Positions 1 through 5,067 of a DNA stretch of 5,067 bases are shown here, piece after piece. This DNA comes from Elusimicrobia bacterium RIFCSPLOWO2_01_FULL_54_10. GTDB lineage: Bacteria > Elusimicrobiota > Elusimicrobia > 2-02-FULL-39-32. Position 1 is the stretch's first letter; every line of letters begins with the position of its first letter. Location: the NCBI GenBank assembly GCA_001799975.1, contig MGUQ01000048.1, positions 8,491 to 13,557 of the forward strand. The letters run 5' to 3'. Under the pieces are notes generated by a model. It did no database searches. It worked only from the letters and a program-made list of their open reading frames with translations, and had not been told where the DNA came from. The position numbers and the translations under genes are program-made.

Positions 1-1
1 C

Positions 2-649
2 TCGCTTTCGGACGCCACCGTGTTCAGCTTCCACCCCATCAAAAACATCACCACCGGCGAAGGCGGCATGGTCACCACGCCTCACGAAAGCTGGAATCAG
101 GAGCTAGGCCTGTTGAGGTTTCATGGCATGAGCAAGTCCGCCTGGAAACGCTACGCCAAGGGCGGCTCGCCGCTTTATTCCATCGAGCGCCTGGGATTCA
201 AATACAACATGATGGACATCCAGGCGGCCATGGGCATTCACCAGCTCAAAAAACTTCCCGCGTTCAACGAGGCCCGAACGCGCCTGGCCGCGCTTTACGA
301 TAAGGCCTTCTCAAATTTTTCTGAAATCCGCGTTCAAAAGAGCGCGCCCTATGATCATGTTCACTCCCATCACCTATATCCCATCATTCTGGAAAGCAAG
401 AAACTAAAAATTAATCGGGATGATTTTGTGGCTAAAATGGGAGAAATGAATGTTGGGACCGGAATCCATTTCACCGCCGTGCATCACCACCCCTATTACA
501 AGGATATTTTTAAGAATGATTTGTCGAACTTGCCTGTGGCAAGTGATGTTTCAGAAAACATTCTCTCTCTCCCGCTATATCCAGGATTATCAGAGAATGA
601 TGTTCAGGATGTGATTGATGCCACAAAAAAATTGGTGTCCGCGTCATGA
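2..649 (+). CDS. arnB: UDP-4-amino-4-deoxy-L-arabinose aminotransferase, C-terminal part (ArnB; 5'-truncated by window edge)
   Basis: This is a PLP-dependent aminotransferase of the DegT/DnrJ/EryC1/StrS fold type I family. The known ArnB reaction transfers an amino group from glutamate to the UDP-4-ketopentose, giving UDP-L-Ara4N in the cytoplasm. The reading frame is open from base 2, and 215 residues are visible. The fragment begins just before the cofactor-binding motif FSFHPIKNITTGEGG, whose Lys (codon 41-43) is the expected Schiff-base lysine. About 170 N-terminal residues should therefore lie upstream. Further ArnB-like blocks are GFKYNMMDIQAAMG, the motif GTGIHF (455-472) followed by a histidine-rich stretch and YY, and the closing SLPLYPGLSENDV. 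GTGIHF separates ArnB-like members from many other sugar aminotransferases in the family. The GTG at base 20 is an internal valine codon, not a start. The TGA stop overlaps the arnC ATG by four bases. GC falls from about 58% (1-300) to about 41% (301-650) within the gene. The family is certain. The ArnB assignment rests on these motifs plus the neighbouring genes. Confidence 0.93.
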   Translation, partial: SLSDATVFSFHPIKNITTGEGGMVTTPHESWNQELGLLRFHGMSKSAWKRYAKGGSPLYSIERLGFKYNMMDIQAAMGIHQLKKLPAFNEARTRLAALYDKAFSNFSEIRVQKSAPYDHVHSHHLYPIILESKKLKINRDDFVAKMGEMNVGTGIHFTAVHHHPYYKDIFKNDLSNLPVASDVSENILSLPLYPGLSENDVQDVIDATKKLVSAS

Positions 650-1584
650 ATGTCTCCATTTTAGTCCCGGTTTTCAATGAGGAAGCCAACCTGCCCGAAC
701 TTTTGGAGCGGCTCTTAAAAACCGCCCGTGGAACAGGCAAAAGCTTTGAAATCATATTGATTGATGACGGCTCCTCTGACGGCTCCGTTAAAATCATCAA
801 AGACGCGACGAAGGGCAACCCGGAATTGAAGCTCATCCGCTTTAACCGCAATTACGGCCAGCACAGCGCTCTCTTCGCGGGCTTTGCCGAAGCGCAAGGG
901 GACATTGTGGTCACCCTGGACGCCGACCTGCAAAACCCGCCCGAAGAAATCCCCAAACTGATCGCCAAAATGGAGGAAGGATTTGAAGTGGTGGGAGGAT
1001 ACCGCCAGCACAGGCAGGATTCTTTTTTTAGAAAAATCCCGTCTTATTTTGTGGCCAAGTTCACTTCCAAGTTCGTGAAGGTTTCGCTCAAGGATTACGG
1101 CTGCATGCTCCGCGCCTACCGCAAAGAGCTGGTGAAGGAAATGGTGGCTGGGGGAGAAGCGGCGGTGTATATTCCGGCCCTTGCAAACTCTTTGGCGTCT
1201 TCCGTGGCGGAAATTCCCGTGGAGCACCGCGCGCGGGAAAAAGGAAAATCCAAATACAGCTTTCTCCGGCTCCTGCACCTGAATTTTGATTTGATGACGG
1301 GATTTTCTCTTCTGCCCATCCAGATTGTGGGCCTGGCGGGCGTGGGGATCGCGTTCGCAGGACTTGTTTTCAGCATTTTCCTGCTTGTCATGCGCCTCAT
1401 CATGGGCTCCGAATGGGCCGTGGGAGGAGTTTTTACCCTGTTTGGAATCTTGTTTTTCTTCGTGGGCCTTGAAATTTTGGCCATCGGGCTCATTGGCGAA
1501 TATGTGGGGCGGATATACCAGGAAGTGCGCAAACGCCCGCGTTACCGCATCCGGGAAATCATTACCTCCAAAGACCTCAAATAA
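646..1584 (+). CDS. arnC: Undecaprenyl-phosphate 4-deoxy-4-formamido-L-arabinose transferase (ArnC)
   Basis: This is a GT-A family 2 glycosyltransferase of the DPM1/ArnC type, 312 residues, close to the roughly 320 of enterobacterial ArnC. The known role is transfer of Ara4FN from UDP-Ara4FN to undecaprenyl phosphate at the cytoplasmic face of the inner membrane. Visible landmarks are the N-terminal VPVFNEE nucleotide-sugar motif (residues 7-13), IDDGSSDGS (39-47), and the metal-binding DxD in LDADLQNPP (91-99, D92/D94). They continue with RQDSFFRK (123-130), DYGCMLRAYR (150-159) and EKGKSKYS (198-205). Two membrane segments follow at about 222-251 and 259-285. The C-terminus, GEYVGRIYQEVRKRPRY, is nearly diagnostic of ArnC and its close relatives. 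The ATG start lies inside the arnB stop (ATGA) with no Shine-Dalgarno sequence in front, so expression probably depends on coupling to arnB. The start is well placed because the first beta strand of the GT-A fold begins at residue 3. A related polyprenyl-phosphate sugar transferase such as GtrB is possible in principle. The context and the DYGCMLRAYR block favour ArnC. Confidence 0.95.
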   Translation: MNVSILVPVFNEEANLPELLERLLKTARGTGKSFEIILIDDGSSDGSVKIIKDATKGNPELKLIRFNRNYGQHSALFAGFAEAQGDIVVTLDADLQNPPEEIPKLIAKMEEGFEVVGGYRQHRQDSFFRKIPSYFVAKFTSKFVKVSLKDYGCMLRAYRKELVKEMVAGGEAAVYIPALANSLASSVAEIPVEHRAREKGKSKYSFLRLLHLNFDLMTGFSLLPIQIVGLAGVGIAFAGLVFSIFLLVMRLIMGSEWAVGGVFTLFGILFFFVGLEILAIGLIGEYVGRIYQEVRKRPRYRIREIITSKDLK

Positions 1585-1589
1585 TCCTT

Positions 1590-2129
1590 TTGGAAACCCA
1601 ACTCCATCAGATCCTGGCCCCACTATCCCAAAATGAGTTCATCGCCGTATTGGGCGGTGCCCTGAACCGGCTGGGCAAGGGCGACGCTCTCGCGTTCATC
1701 GGAATTCTGCTGGTGCTTCACGGATTCGTCCGCGGCGAAGGGACTGCCCTCCGCGCTGGATTGGTCAGCTTTTTCGTTTTGACCCTCTCCGGGCTTTGCG
1801 TTCAAACGCTCAAACACCTTCTTGGCCGAGCCCGACCGGGGGAAAACCTGGGAGATTTTCATTTGATCGGCCCCAATTTTTTCAAGGCGGGGTTTGATTC
1901 GTTTCCTTCCGGCCATGCTTTCAGTTCTTTTGCATTTGCCTCATTCATGGCCGCATATTACCCTCAGTGGCGTTGGGTATGTTACGGGACCGCAGCGGCC
2001 ATTTCAATCTTGGGGCGCGTGGTTTTCCGCCATCATTTTTTGTCGGATGTGATTGTCGGAGCGGTTTTGGGAATCTTGCTTGGGGCCTGGGCATCGAAAA
2101 AATTCAGGCCGTGGATTGAAAAGTCGTGA
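1590..2129 (+). CDS. PAP2-family membrane phosphatase (lipid phosphatase)
   Basis: This is a 179-residue integral membrane protein with the full tripartite PAP2/acid phosphatase signature. Motif 1 is K-x6-RP (K75, R82-P83), motif 2 is PSGH (106-109), and motif 3 is GR-x5-H-x3-D (R143, H149, D153). Motif 3 has Gly142 where Ser is common. By family knowledge H149 is the expected nucleophile, with H109 as acid/base. About five hydrophobic segments are visible, at roughly 33-47, 55-74, 110-125, 128-147 and 151-169. The start is TTG five bases after the arnC stop, with no ATG before the conserved core and no clear Shine-Dalgarno sequence, so reinitiation after arnC is plausible. Its stop overlaps the GTG of the next gene. 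Characterised PAP2 lipid enzymes include undecaprenyl-diphosphate phosphatases (PgpB/YbjG/BcrC), lipid A 1- and 4'-phosphatases (LpxE/LpxF) and LpxT. The sequence alone does not choose between them. The location suggests a substrate in the lipid A or undecaprenyl-phosphate pool, which is inference. It is not a standard member of the enterobacterial arn operon. Confidence 0.93.
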   Translation: METQLHQILAPLSQNEFIAVLGGALNRLGKGDALAFIGILLVLHGFVRGEGTALRAGLVSFFVLTLSGLCVQTLKHLLGRARPGENLGDFHLIGPNFFKAGFDSFPSGHAFSSFAFASFMAAYYPQWRWVCYGTAAAISILGRVVFRHHFLSDVIVGAVLGILLGAWASKKFRPWIEKS

Positions 2130-3511
2130 AACTGCTTTGGGTCGGGCTTTTTAGCGCCGCCATTCTTTTCTCAGGGCTCGGCAAAACGCCGCTCTGGGAC
2201 CGGGACGAAACCGAATACGCACAGTCCGCCGTTGAAATGCAATCCAATAACGAATGGCTCATCCCCACGCTGGAAGGCCAACCCTTCATTGAAAAGCCAA
2301 TCCTTCTTTTCTGGCTTGTACGGCTTTCCTACATGGCTTTCGGAGTGAACGAATTTGCAGCGCGCTTCCCAGCCGCGCTCTTTGGCGTGCTCACTTGTCT
2401 CGCTGCGGGGTTTCTGGGGAAAACGCTTTATGGAGCGCGCGCGGGATTTTGGAGCGGCATGGTTTTGTCCTCCATGATTCTTTTTGCGGGCGGCTTCAGG
2501 CTTCTTCTGACCGATCCCTTTTTTGTTTTTTTCACCACCCTTGCGCTCGCGTTCTATGCCCGTTCGTCCCTTTTTCTTTCTTATCTTTTCACGGGTCTGG
2601 CCGTGCTGGCTAAAGGCCCCATCGGACTTTTCCCGGCGGGAGTATTCATGGTTTACGAGTGGGCGCAAAACCGGTATCAGCTCGATGGGAGGGTCTTCAA
2701 ATCGATCGCCGGACACGCTGCTTGTGCCGCGCTCAGCTGTTCCATCGCGGCTCCGTGGTTCCTCTACAGCATGTCCAAAGAGAAAGCCGCCACCACCACC
2801 TTCTTTGCTTATGATAACCTTGCGCGTTTTTTTCAAAGTTTCGAAGGCCACAGCGGCCCCGCGTTTTATTATGTGATCGTGCTGGCTCTGGGAACGCTCC
2901 CCTGGACATTCCATCTGATTGCGGCGCTCAAAAAAAGCTGGCGTGAAAGGGGAAGCCAATCCCTCCCGATGCAGGGGGGAGATCTCCTATTGGCCGTCTG
3001 GACTGTGGTCCTGTTTGTTTTCTTCTCTGTGAGCGCCACAAAACTCCCTCATTACATGTTTCCCGTGCTTCCCGCTCTGGCCTGCTGGATAGGCAAACTC
3101 ATTGCAGAGGAGCCGCAAAGGGAAAAATCCGCCGCGCGAATTTGCGGAGGTACATTAGTGTTCGTTTTATTCGCTGTCTTTGTCCTGCTTCCCAAGGTGG
3201 ACAGCTATCGCGTGATGAAACCCATCGGCCTTGCGCTCAAGGCAAATACGCCGCCGGAAGCAAAAGTTTACGGATACTTTGTGTCCGAGCCCAGCTTGTT
3301 TTTTTACGGCGGACGCCTTTTCCCGTTCATTGAACAGGGCAGTCTGGATGACCTCTTGTCTCAAAAAGAGCCGGTTTATGTCATCACCAAAGAATCCCGC
3401 TTGAACGAAACCCCGCCCAAAGTTCCTTTCAAAATTGTGGAGCGGGCGAAAGGGTTCGCGGAAAACGGCGGCAAAATGACCGTTCTGCTTCTGTCCAATC
3501 AAGTCCAATGA
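2126..3511 (+). CDS. arnT: ArnT-like lipid A aminoarabinosyltransferase (GT-C membrane glycosyltransferase)
   Basis: This is a polytopic GT-C glycosyltransferase of the PMT/GT39-GT83 superfamily, 461 residues with roughly 12 hydrophobic segments. The known ArnT reaction moves L-Ara4N from undecaprenyl phosphate to lipid A phosphate groups at the periplasmic face of the inner membrane. The first periplasmic loop has the expected acidic motif, LWDRDETEYA (23-32), followed by W44, P47, GQPFIEKP (51-58) and W63. This resembles the ArnT pattern of a DET-type motif and then FEKP. Other family blocks are LLTDPFF (127-133), LAVLAKGPIGLFP (158-170) and ATKLPHYMFPVLP (304-316). A C-terminal hydrophilic tail of about 100 residues follows the last membrane segment (about 341-356). 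The protein is shorter than enterobacterial ArnT (about 550), mainly towards the C-terminus. The GTG start overlaps the PAP2 stop (GTGA), and the N-terminal membrane helix begins at once, which supports this start. A different lipid-linked sugar or acceptor is possible, but the surrounding arn genes make L-Ara4N by far the likeliest donor. Confidence 0.88.
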   Translation: MKLLWVGLFSAAILFSGLGKTPLWDRDETEYAQSAVEMQSNNEWLIPTLEGQPFIEKPILLFWLVRLSYMAFGVNEFAARFPAALFGVLTCLAAGFLGKTLYGARAGFWSGMVLSSMILFAGGFRLLLTDPFFVFFTTLALAFYARSSLFLSYLFTGLAVLAKGPIGLFPAGVFMVYEWAQNRYQLDGRVFKSIAGHAACAALSCSIAAPWFLYSMSKEKAATTTFFAYDNLARFFQSFEGHSGPAFYYVIVLALGTLPWTFHLIAALKKSWRERGSQSLPMQGGDLLLAVWTVVLFVFFSVSATKLPHYMFPVLPALACWIGKLIAEEPQREKSAARICGGTLVFVLFAVFVLLPKVDSYRVMKPIGLALKANTPPEAKVYGYFVSEPSLFFYGGRLFPFIEQGSLDDLLSQKEPVYVITKESRLNETPPKVPFKIVERAKGFAENGGKMTVLLLSNQVQ

Positions 3512-4344
3512 AAACCATCGTCTACGCGTATCACGACATCGGCTGCGAGGCGCTCAAGACACTCAGCGACTTGGACCAGGACATTGTGGCGGTCTTCACT
3601 CATAAGCCGGATCCAAAAGAGAACGTCTGGTTTGCCTCCGCGGAAAACTTCTGTCATGACATGGGACTGCCTGTTTTCACTCCAGAGAACTGCAACAGCG
3701 AAAAATGGATACGCAAAGTGAAATACATGGCGCCCGACATTATTTTTTCTTTTTATTACAGAAACCTCATCTGCGAAGACATCCTCCATACTGCGTCCTA
3801 CGGCGCGTTCAATCTGCACGGCTCCCTGCTTCCCAAATATCGCGGACGCGCTCCGGTGAACTGGGCCATTGTGAAGGGCGAAAAAGAAACCGGCCTGACC
3901 CTGCACCACATGGTGCTCAAAGCCGATGCGGGGGACATTGTGGCTCAAAAGAAGGTGGCCATCTCCCGAGAAGACACGGCGCTCACCTTATTCAAAAAAC
4001 TGGTGCCTCTCACGGGCGAAATCCTGAAAGAGACCGTGCCGCTCATTGAAGCAGGCAAGGCCCCGCGCGTTCCCCAAAACCACGCGATGGCCACCAAATT
4101 TCCCGGCCGCACGCCCGAAGACGGAAGAATTGATTGGACGAAGAGCTCGGAAGAGATTTATAATCTTGTTCGGGCTGTCACCCGCCCTTACCCCGGAGCC
4201 TTTGCGGATATGGACGGAAGAAAATTGACGATTTGGAAGGCGGACACAACCGCAGGCGTGGGGAAACCCGGTGAAATTTTAAGCCAAACTCCGCTCACGG
4301 TGGCCTGCGGGGTCGGGGCGCTCATTTTGAAGGAGATAGAATGA
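3508..4344 (+). CDS. arnA: UDP-L-Ara4N formyltransferase, stand-alone (N-terminal half of ArnA)
   Basis: This 278-residue protein belongs to the methionyl-tRNA formyltransferase-like family and clearly matches the N-terminal region of ArnA. The known activity uses N10-formyltetrahydrofolate to formylate UDP-L-Ara4N to UDP-L-Ara4FN, the substrate of ArnC. The N-terminus [16 protein letters not shown] and the block [13 protein letters not shown] (77-89) are ArnA-type. The catalytic triad sits at N102 and H104 in [16 protein letters not shown] and at D140 in KADAG, the same numbers as in E. coli ArnA. A C-terminal oligonucleotide-binding-like subdomain follows from about 195 ([11 protein letters not shown], then [12 protein letters not shown]). 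The protein ends at [13 protein letters not shown], where ArnA continues for about 30 more residues before its dehydrogenase. The ATG overlaps the arnT stop (ATGA) with no evident Shine-Dalgarno sequence. The 3' end carries the strong ribosome binding site of the next gene. Initiator methionyl-tRNA formyltransferase is an alternative, but the ArnA-specific N-terminus and the next gene argue strongly against it. Confidence 0.93.
   Translation: MKTIVYAYHDIGCEALKTLSDLDQDIVAVFTHKPDPKENVWFASAENFCHDMGLPVFTPENCNSEKWIRKVKYMAPDIIFSFYYRNLICEDILHTASYGAFNLHGSLLPKYRGRAPVNWAIVKGEKETGLTLHHMVLKADAGDIVAQKKVAISREDTALTLFKKLVPLTGEILKETVPLIEAGKAPRVPQNHAMATKFPGRTPEDGRIDWTKSSEEIYNLVRAVTRPYPGAFADMDGRKLTIWKADTTAGVGKPGEILSQTPLTVACGVGALILKEIE
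4330..4335 (+). promoter_or_regulatory. Strong Shine-Dalgarno sequence for the ArnA-type dehydrogenase gene
   Basis: AAGGAG lies five bases before the ATG at 4341, within the last codons of the formyltransferase gene. It is the only near-consensus ribosome binding site at any gene junction here. The starts at 646, 1590, 2126 and 3508 have no comparable purine-rich core. It fixes the dehydrogenase start and suggests that gene can recruit ribosomes itself as well as through coupling. Confidence 0.85.
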
Positions 4345-5067
4345 AGGTATTGATTGTGGGCGTGAACGGTTTCATCGGCAACGCTCTCACGGAAAAAATC
4401 CTCTCCCAAACCGGCTGGGAAGTTTACGGCATGGATCTGGGGTCGGACCGCCTGGAGCATTCCATCAACCACCCCCGTTTCCATTTTGTCGAAGGCGACA
4501 TCACCATCAACAAGGAATGGATCGAATACCACGTCAAGAAATGCGATGTGGTGCTGCCGCTGGTGGCCATCGCCACGCCCATTGCCTATGTCAAAGATCC
4601 CCTGCGGGTTTTTGAGCTCGATTTTGAAGAGAACTTAAAGATCGTGCGCGCCTGCGTGAAATATAAAAAGCGCATCATCTTCCCGTCCACCTCTGAAGTC
4701 TACGGCATGTGCAGCGATAAAAAATTTGATGAGGATGAATCCCACCTGGTTCTGGGCCCCATCCGCATGCAGCGCTGGATTTATTCCTGCTCCAAACAGC
4801 TCCTGGACCGCGTCATTTGGGCTTATGGAGAAAAGCAAGGCCTGCAGTTCACCTTGATCCGCCCGTTCAACTGGATCGGACCCAAACTGGATTCGCTCAA
4901 CACCCCCAAGGAAGGCAGCTCGCGCGTGGTCACGCAGTTCATTGCCAACCTGGTAAAAGGCGAGCCCATCCGGCTTGTAGGCGGGGGGAATCAGCGACGC
5001 GCGTTCACCTACCTTGACGACGGCATTGATTGCCTCATGAAAATCATCGAAAACAAAAACCACAAGT
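4341..5067 (+). CDS. arnA: UDP-glucuronate oxidative decarboxylase, stand-alone (C-terminal half of ArnA; 3'-truncated by window edge)
   Basis: This is an NAD-dependent extended short-chain dehydrogenase that oxidises and decarboxylates UDP-glucuronate to UDP-4-keto-pentose, the first committed step of L-Ara4N synthesis. In enterobacteria it is the C-terminal domain of ArnA, but here it is a separate gene. The reading frame is open to the window end, showing 242 of an expected 345 or so residues. The Rossmann motif GVNGFIG (7-13) is followed by D32 in MDLGSD, VEGDI (50-54) and LPLVAIATP (72-80). The catalytic block [13 protein letters not shown] (115-127) contains T117, S118 and E119. Y148 and K152 lie in RWIYSCSK. 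With a constant offset of 315 these match E. coli ArnA T432, S433, E434, Y463 and K467, so there are no indels to that point. RPFNWIGP (174-181) is also conserved. The equivalent of catalytic R619 lies beyond the window. The Ser-Glu pair distinguishes ArnA-type decarboxylases from UXS-type UDP-xylose synthases. The ATG overlaps the formyltransferase stop (ATGA) and follows a strong Shine-Dalgarno sequence. Confidence 0.95.
   Translation, partial: MKVLIVGVNGFIGNALTEKILSQTGWEVYGMDLGSDRLEHSINHPRFHFVEGDITINKEWIEYHVKKCDVVLPLVAIATPIAYVKDPLRVFELDFEENLKIVRACVKYKKRIIFPSTSEVYGMCSDKKFDEDESHLVLGPIRMQRWIYSCSKQLLDRVIWAYGEKQGLQFTLIRPFNWIGPKLDSLNTPKEGSSRVVTQFIANLVKGEPIRLVGGGNQRRAFTYLDDGIDCLMKIIENKNHK

Noticed and set aside
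1585..1589. Possible promoter or regulatory gap between arnC and the PAP2 gene
   Set aside because: The gap is only five bases, and I see no -10/-35 pair in the preceding coding sequence that stands out.
715..1623. Long minus-strand open frame of about 300 codons opposite arnC
   Set aside because: It lies wholly antisense to a gene with clear ArnC motifs. Its translation is rich in His, Phe, Arg and Gln with no family motif, as expected for the reverse of a codon-biased coding strand.
2519..2532. T-rich run that could resemble an intrinsic terminator
   Set aside because: No GC-rich hairpin precedes it. The run encodes Phe-rich membrane residues of ArnT and the frame continues intact, so it is coding sequence.
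2171..2959. Minus-strand open frame of about 260 codons opposite arnT
   Set aside because: The product is a low-complexity, highly charged sequence (many Lys, Glu, Gly, Arg), which is the reverse shadow of hydrophobic membrane-segment codons. No start context or family motif supports it.
3508..4344. Housekeeping methionyl-tRNA formyltransferase (fmt)
   Set aside because: The N-terminus, the [10 protein letters not shown] block and the identical catalytic numbering match ArnA, and the next gene is the ArnA dehydrogenase half.
4341..5067. UDP-xylose synthase (UXS) or generic UDP-glucose epimerase
   Set aside because: The [13 protein letters not shown] block with the Ser-Glu pair and the gap-free correspondence with ArnA over the first 150 residues point to the ArnA-type decarboxylase.

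Overview
The window is a slice of one dense, plus-strand operon that makes 4-amino-4-deoxy-L-arabinose (L-Ara4N) and attaches it to lipid A (the arn/pmr pathway). It holds six genes and essentially no intergenic DNA. In order they are: the 3' part of an ArnB-type aminotransferase (2-649); a complete ArnC-type undecaprenyl-phosphate glycosyltransferase (646-1584); a small PAP2-family membrane phosphatase (1590-2129); an ArnT-like membrane aminoarabinosyltransferase (2126-3511); a stand-alone formyltransferase matching the N-terminal half of ArnA (3508-4344); and a separate NAD-dependent dehydrogenase/decarboxylase matching the C-terminal half of ArnA (4341 to past the end of the window). Four of the five junctions are 4-base ATGA or GTGA overlaps, and the fifth is a 5-base gap, so the unit looks co-transcribed and translationally coupled. 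Its promoter must lie upstream of base 1. I see no promoter, terminator, RNA gene, mobile element, repeat array or CRISPR, and no gene-free stretch above 300 bases.

The known pathway assigns the genes these jobs. The ArnA dehydrogenase oxidatively decarboxylates UDP-glucuronate to the UDP-4-ketopentose. ArnB transaminates that to UDP-L-Ara4N. The formyltransferase converts it to UDP-L-Ara4FN. ArnC moves Ara4FN onto undecaprenyl phosphate. After deformylation (normally ArnD) and flipping (normally ArnE/F), ArnT transfers L-Ara4N to lipid A phosphate on the periplasmic side. ArnD, ArnE, ArnF and Ugd are not visible here and could lie outside the window.

The layout differs from the enterobacterial arnBCADTEF operon in three ways. 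ArnA is split into two overlapping genes, a PAP2 phosphatase sits between arnC and arnT, and arnT precedes the arnA parts. The formyltransferase also stops earlier than the ArnA formyltransferase region. The dehydrogenase is the only gene here with a strong Shine-Dalgarno sequence.

The pathway implies a Gram-negative, lipid A-bearing bacterium. Standard stop codons, ATG/GTG/TTG starts and moderate-to-high GC are seen, with a clearly AT-richer patch around 300-780. The unusual order and split arnA argue against an enterobacterium, but the taxon cannot be named from this sequence alone.
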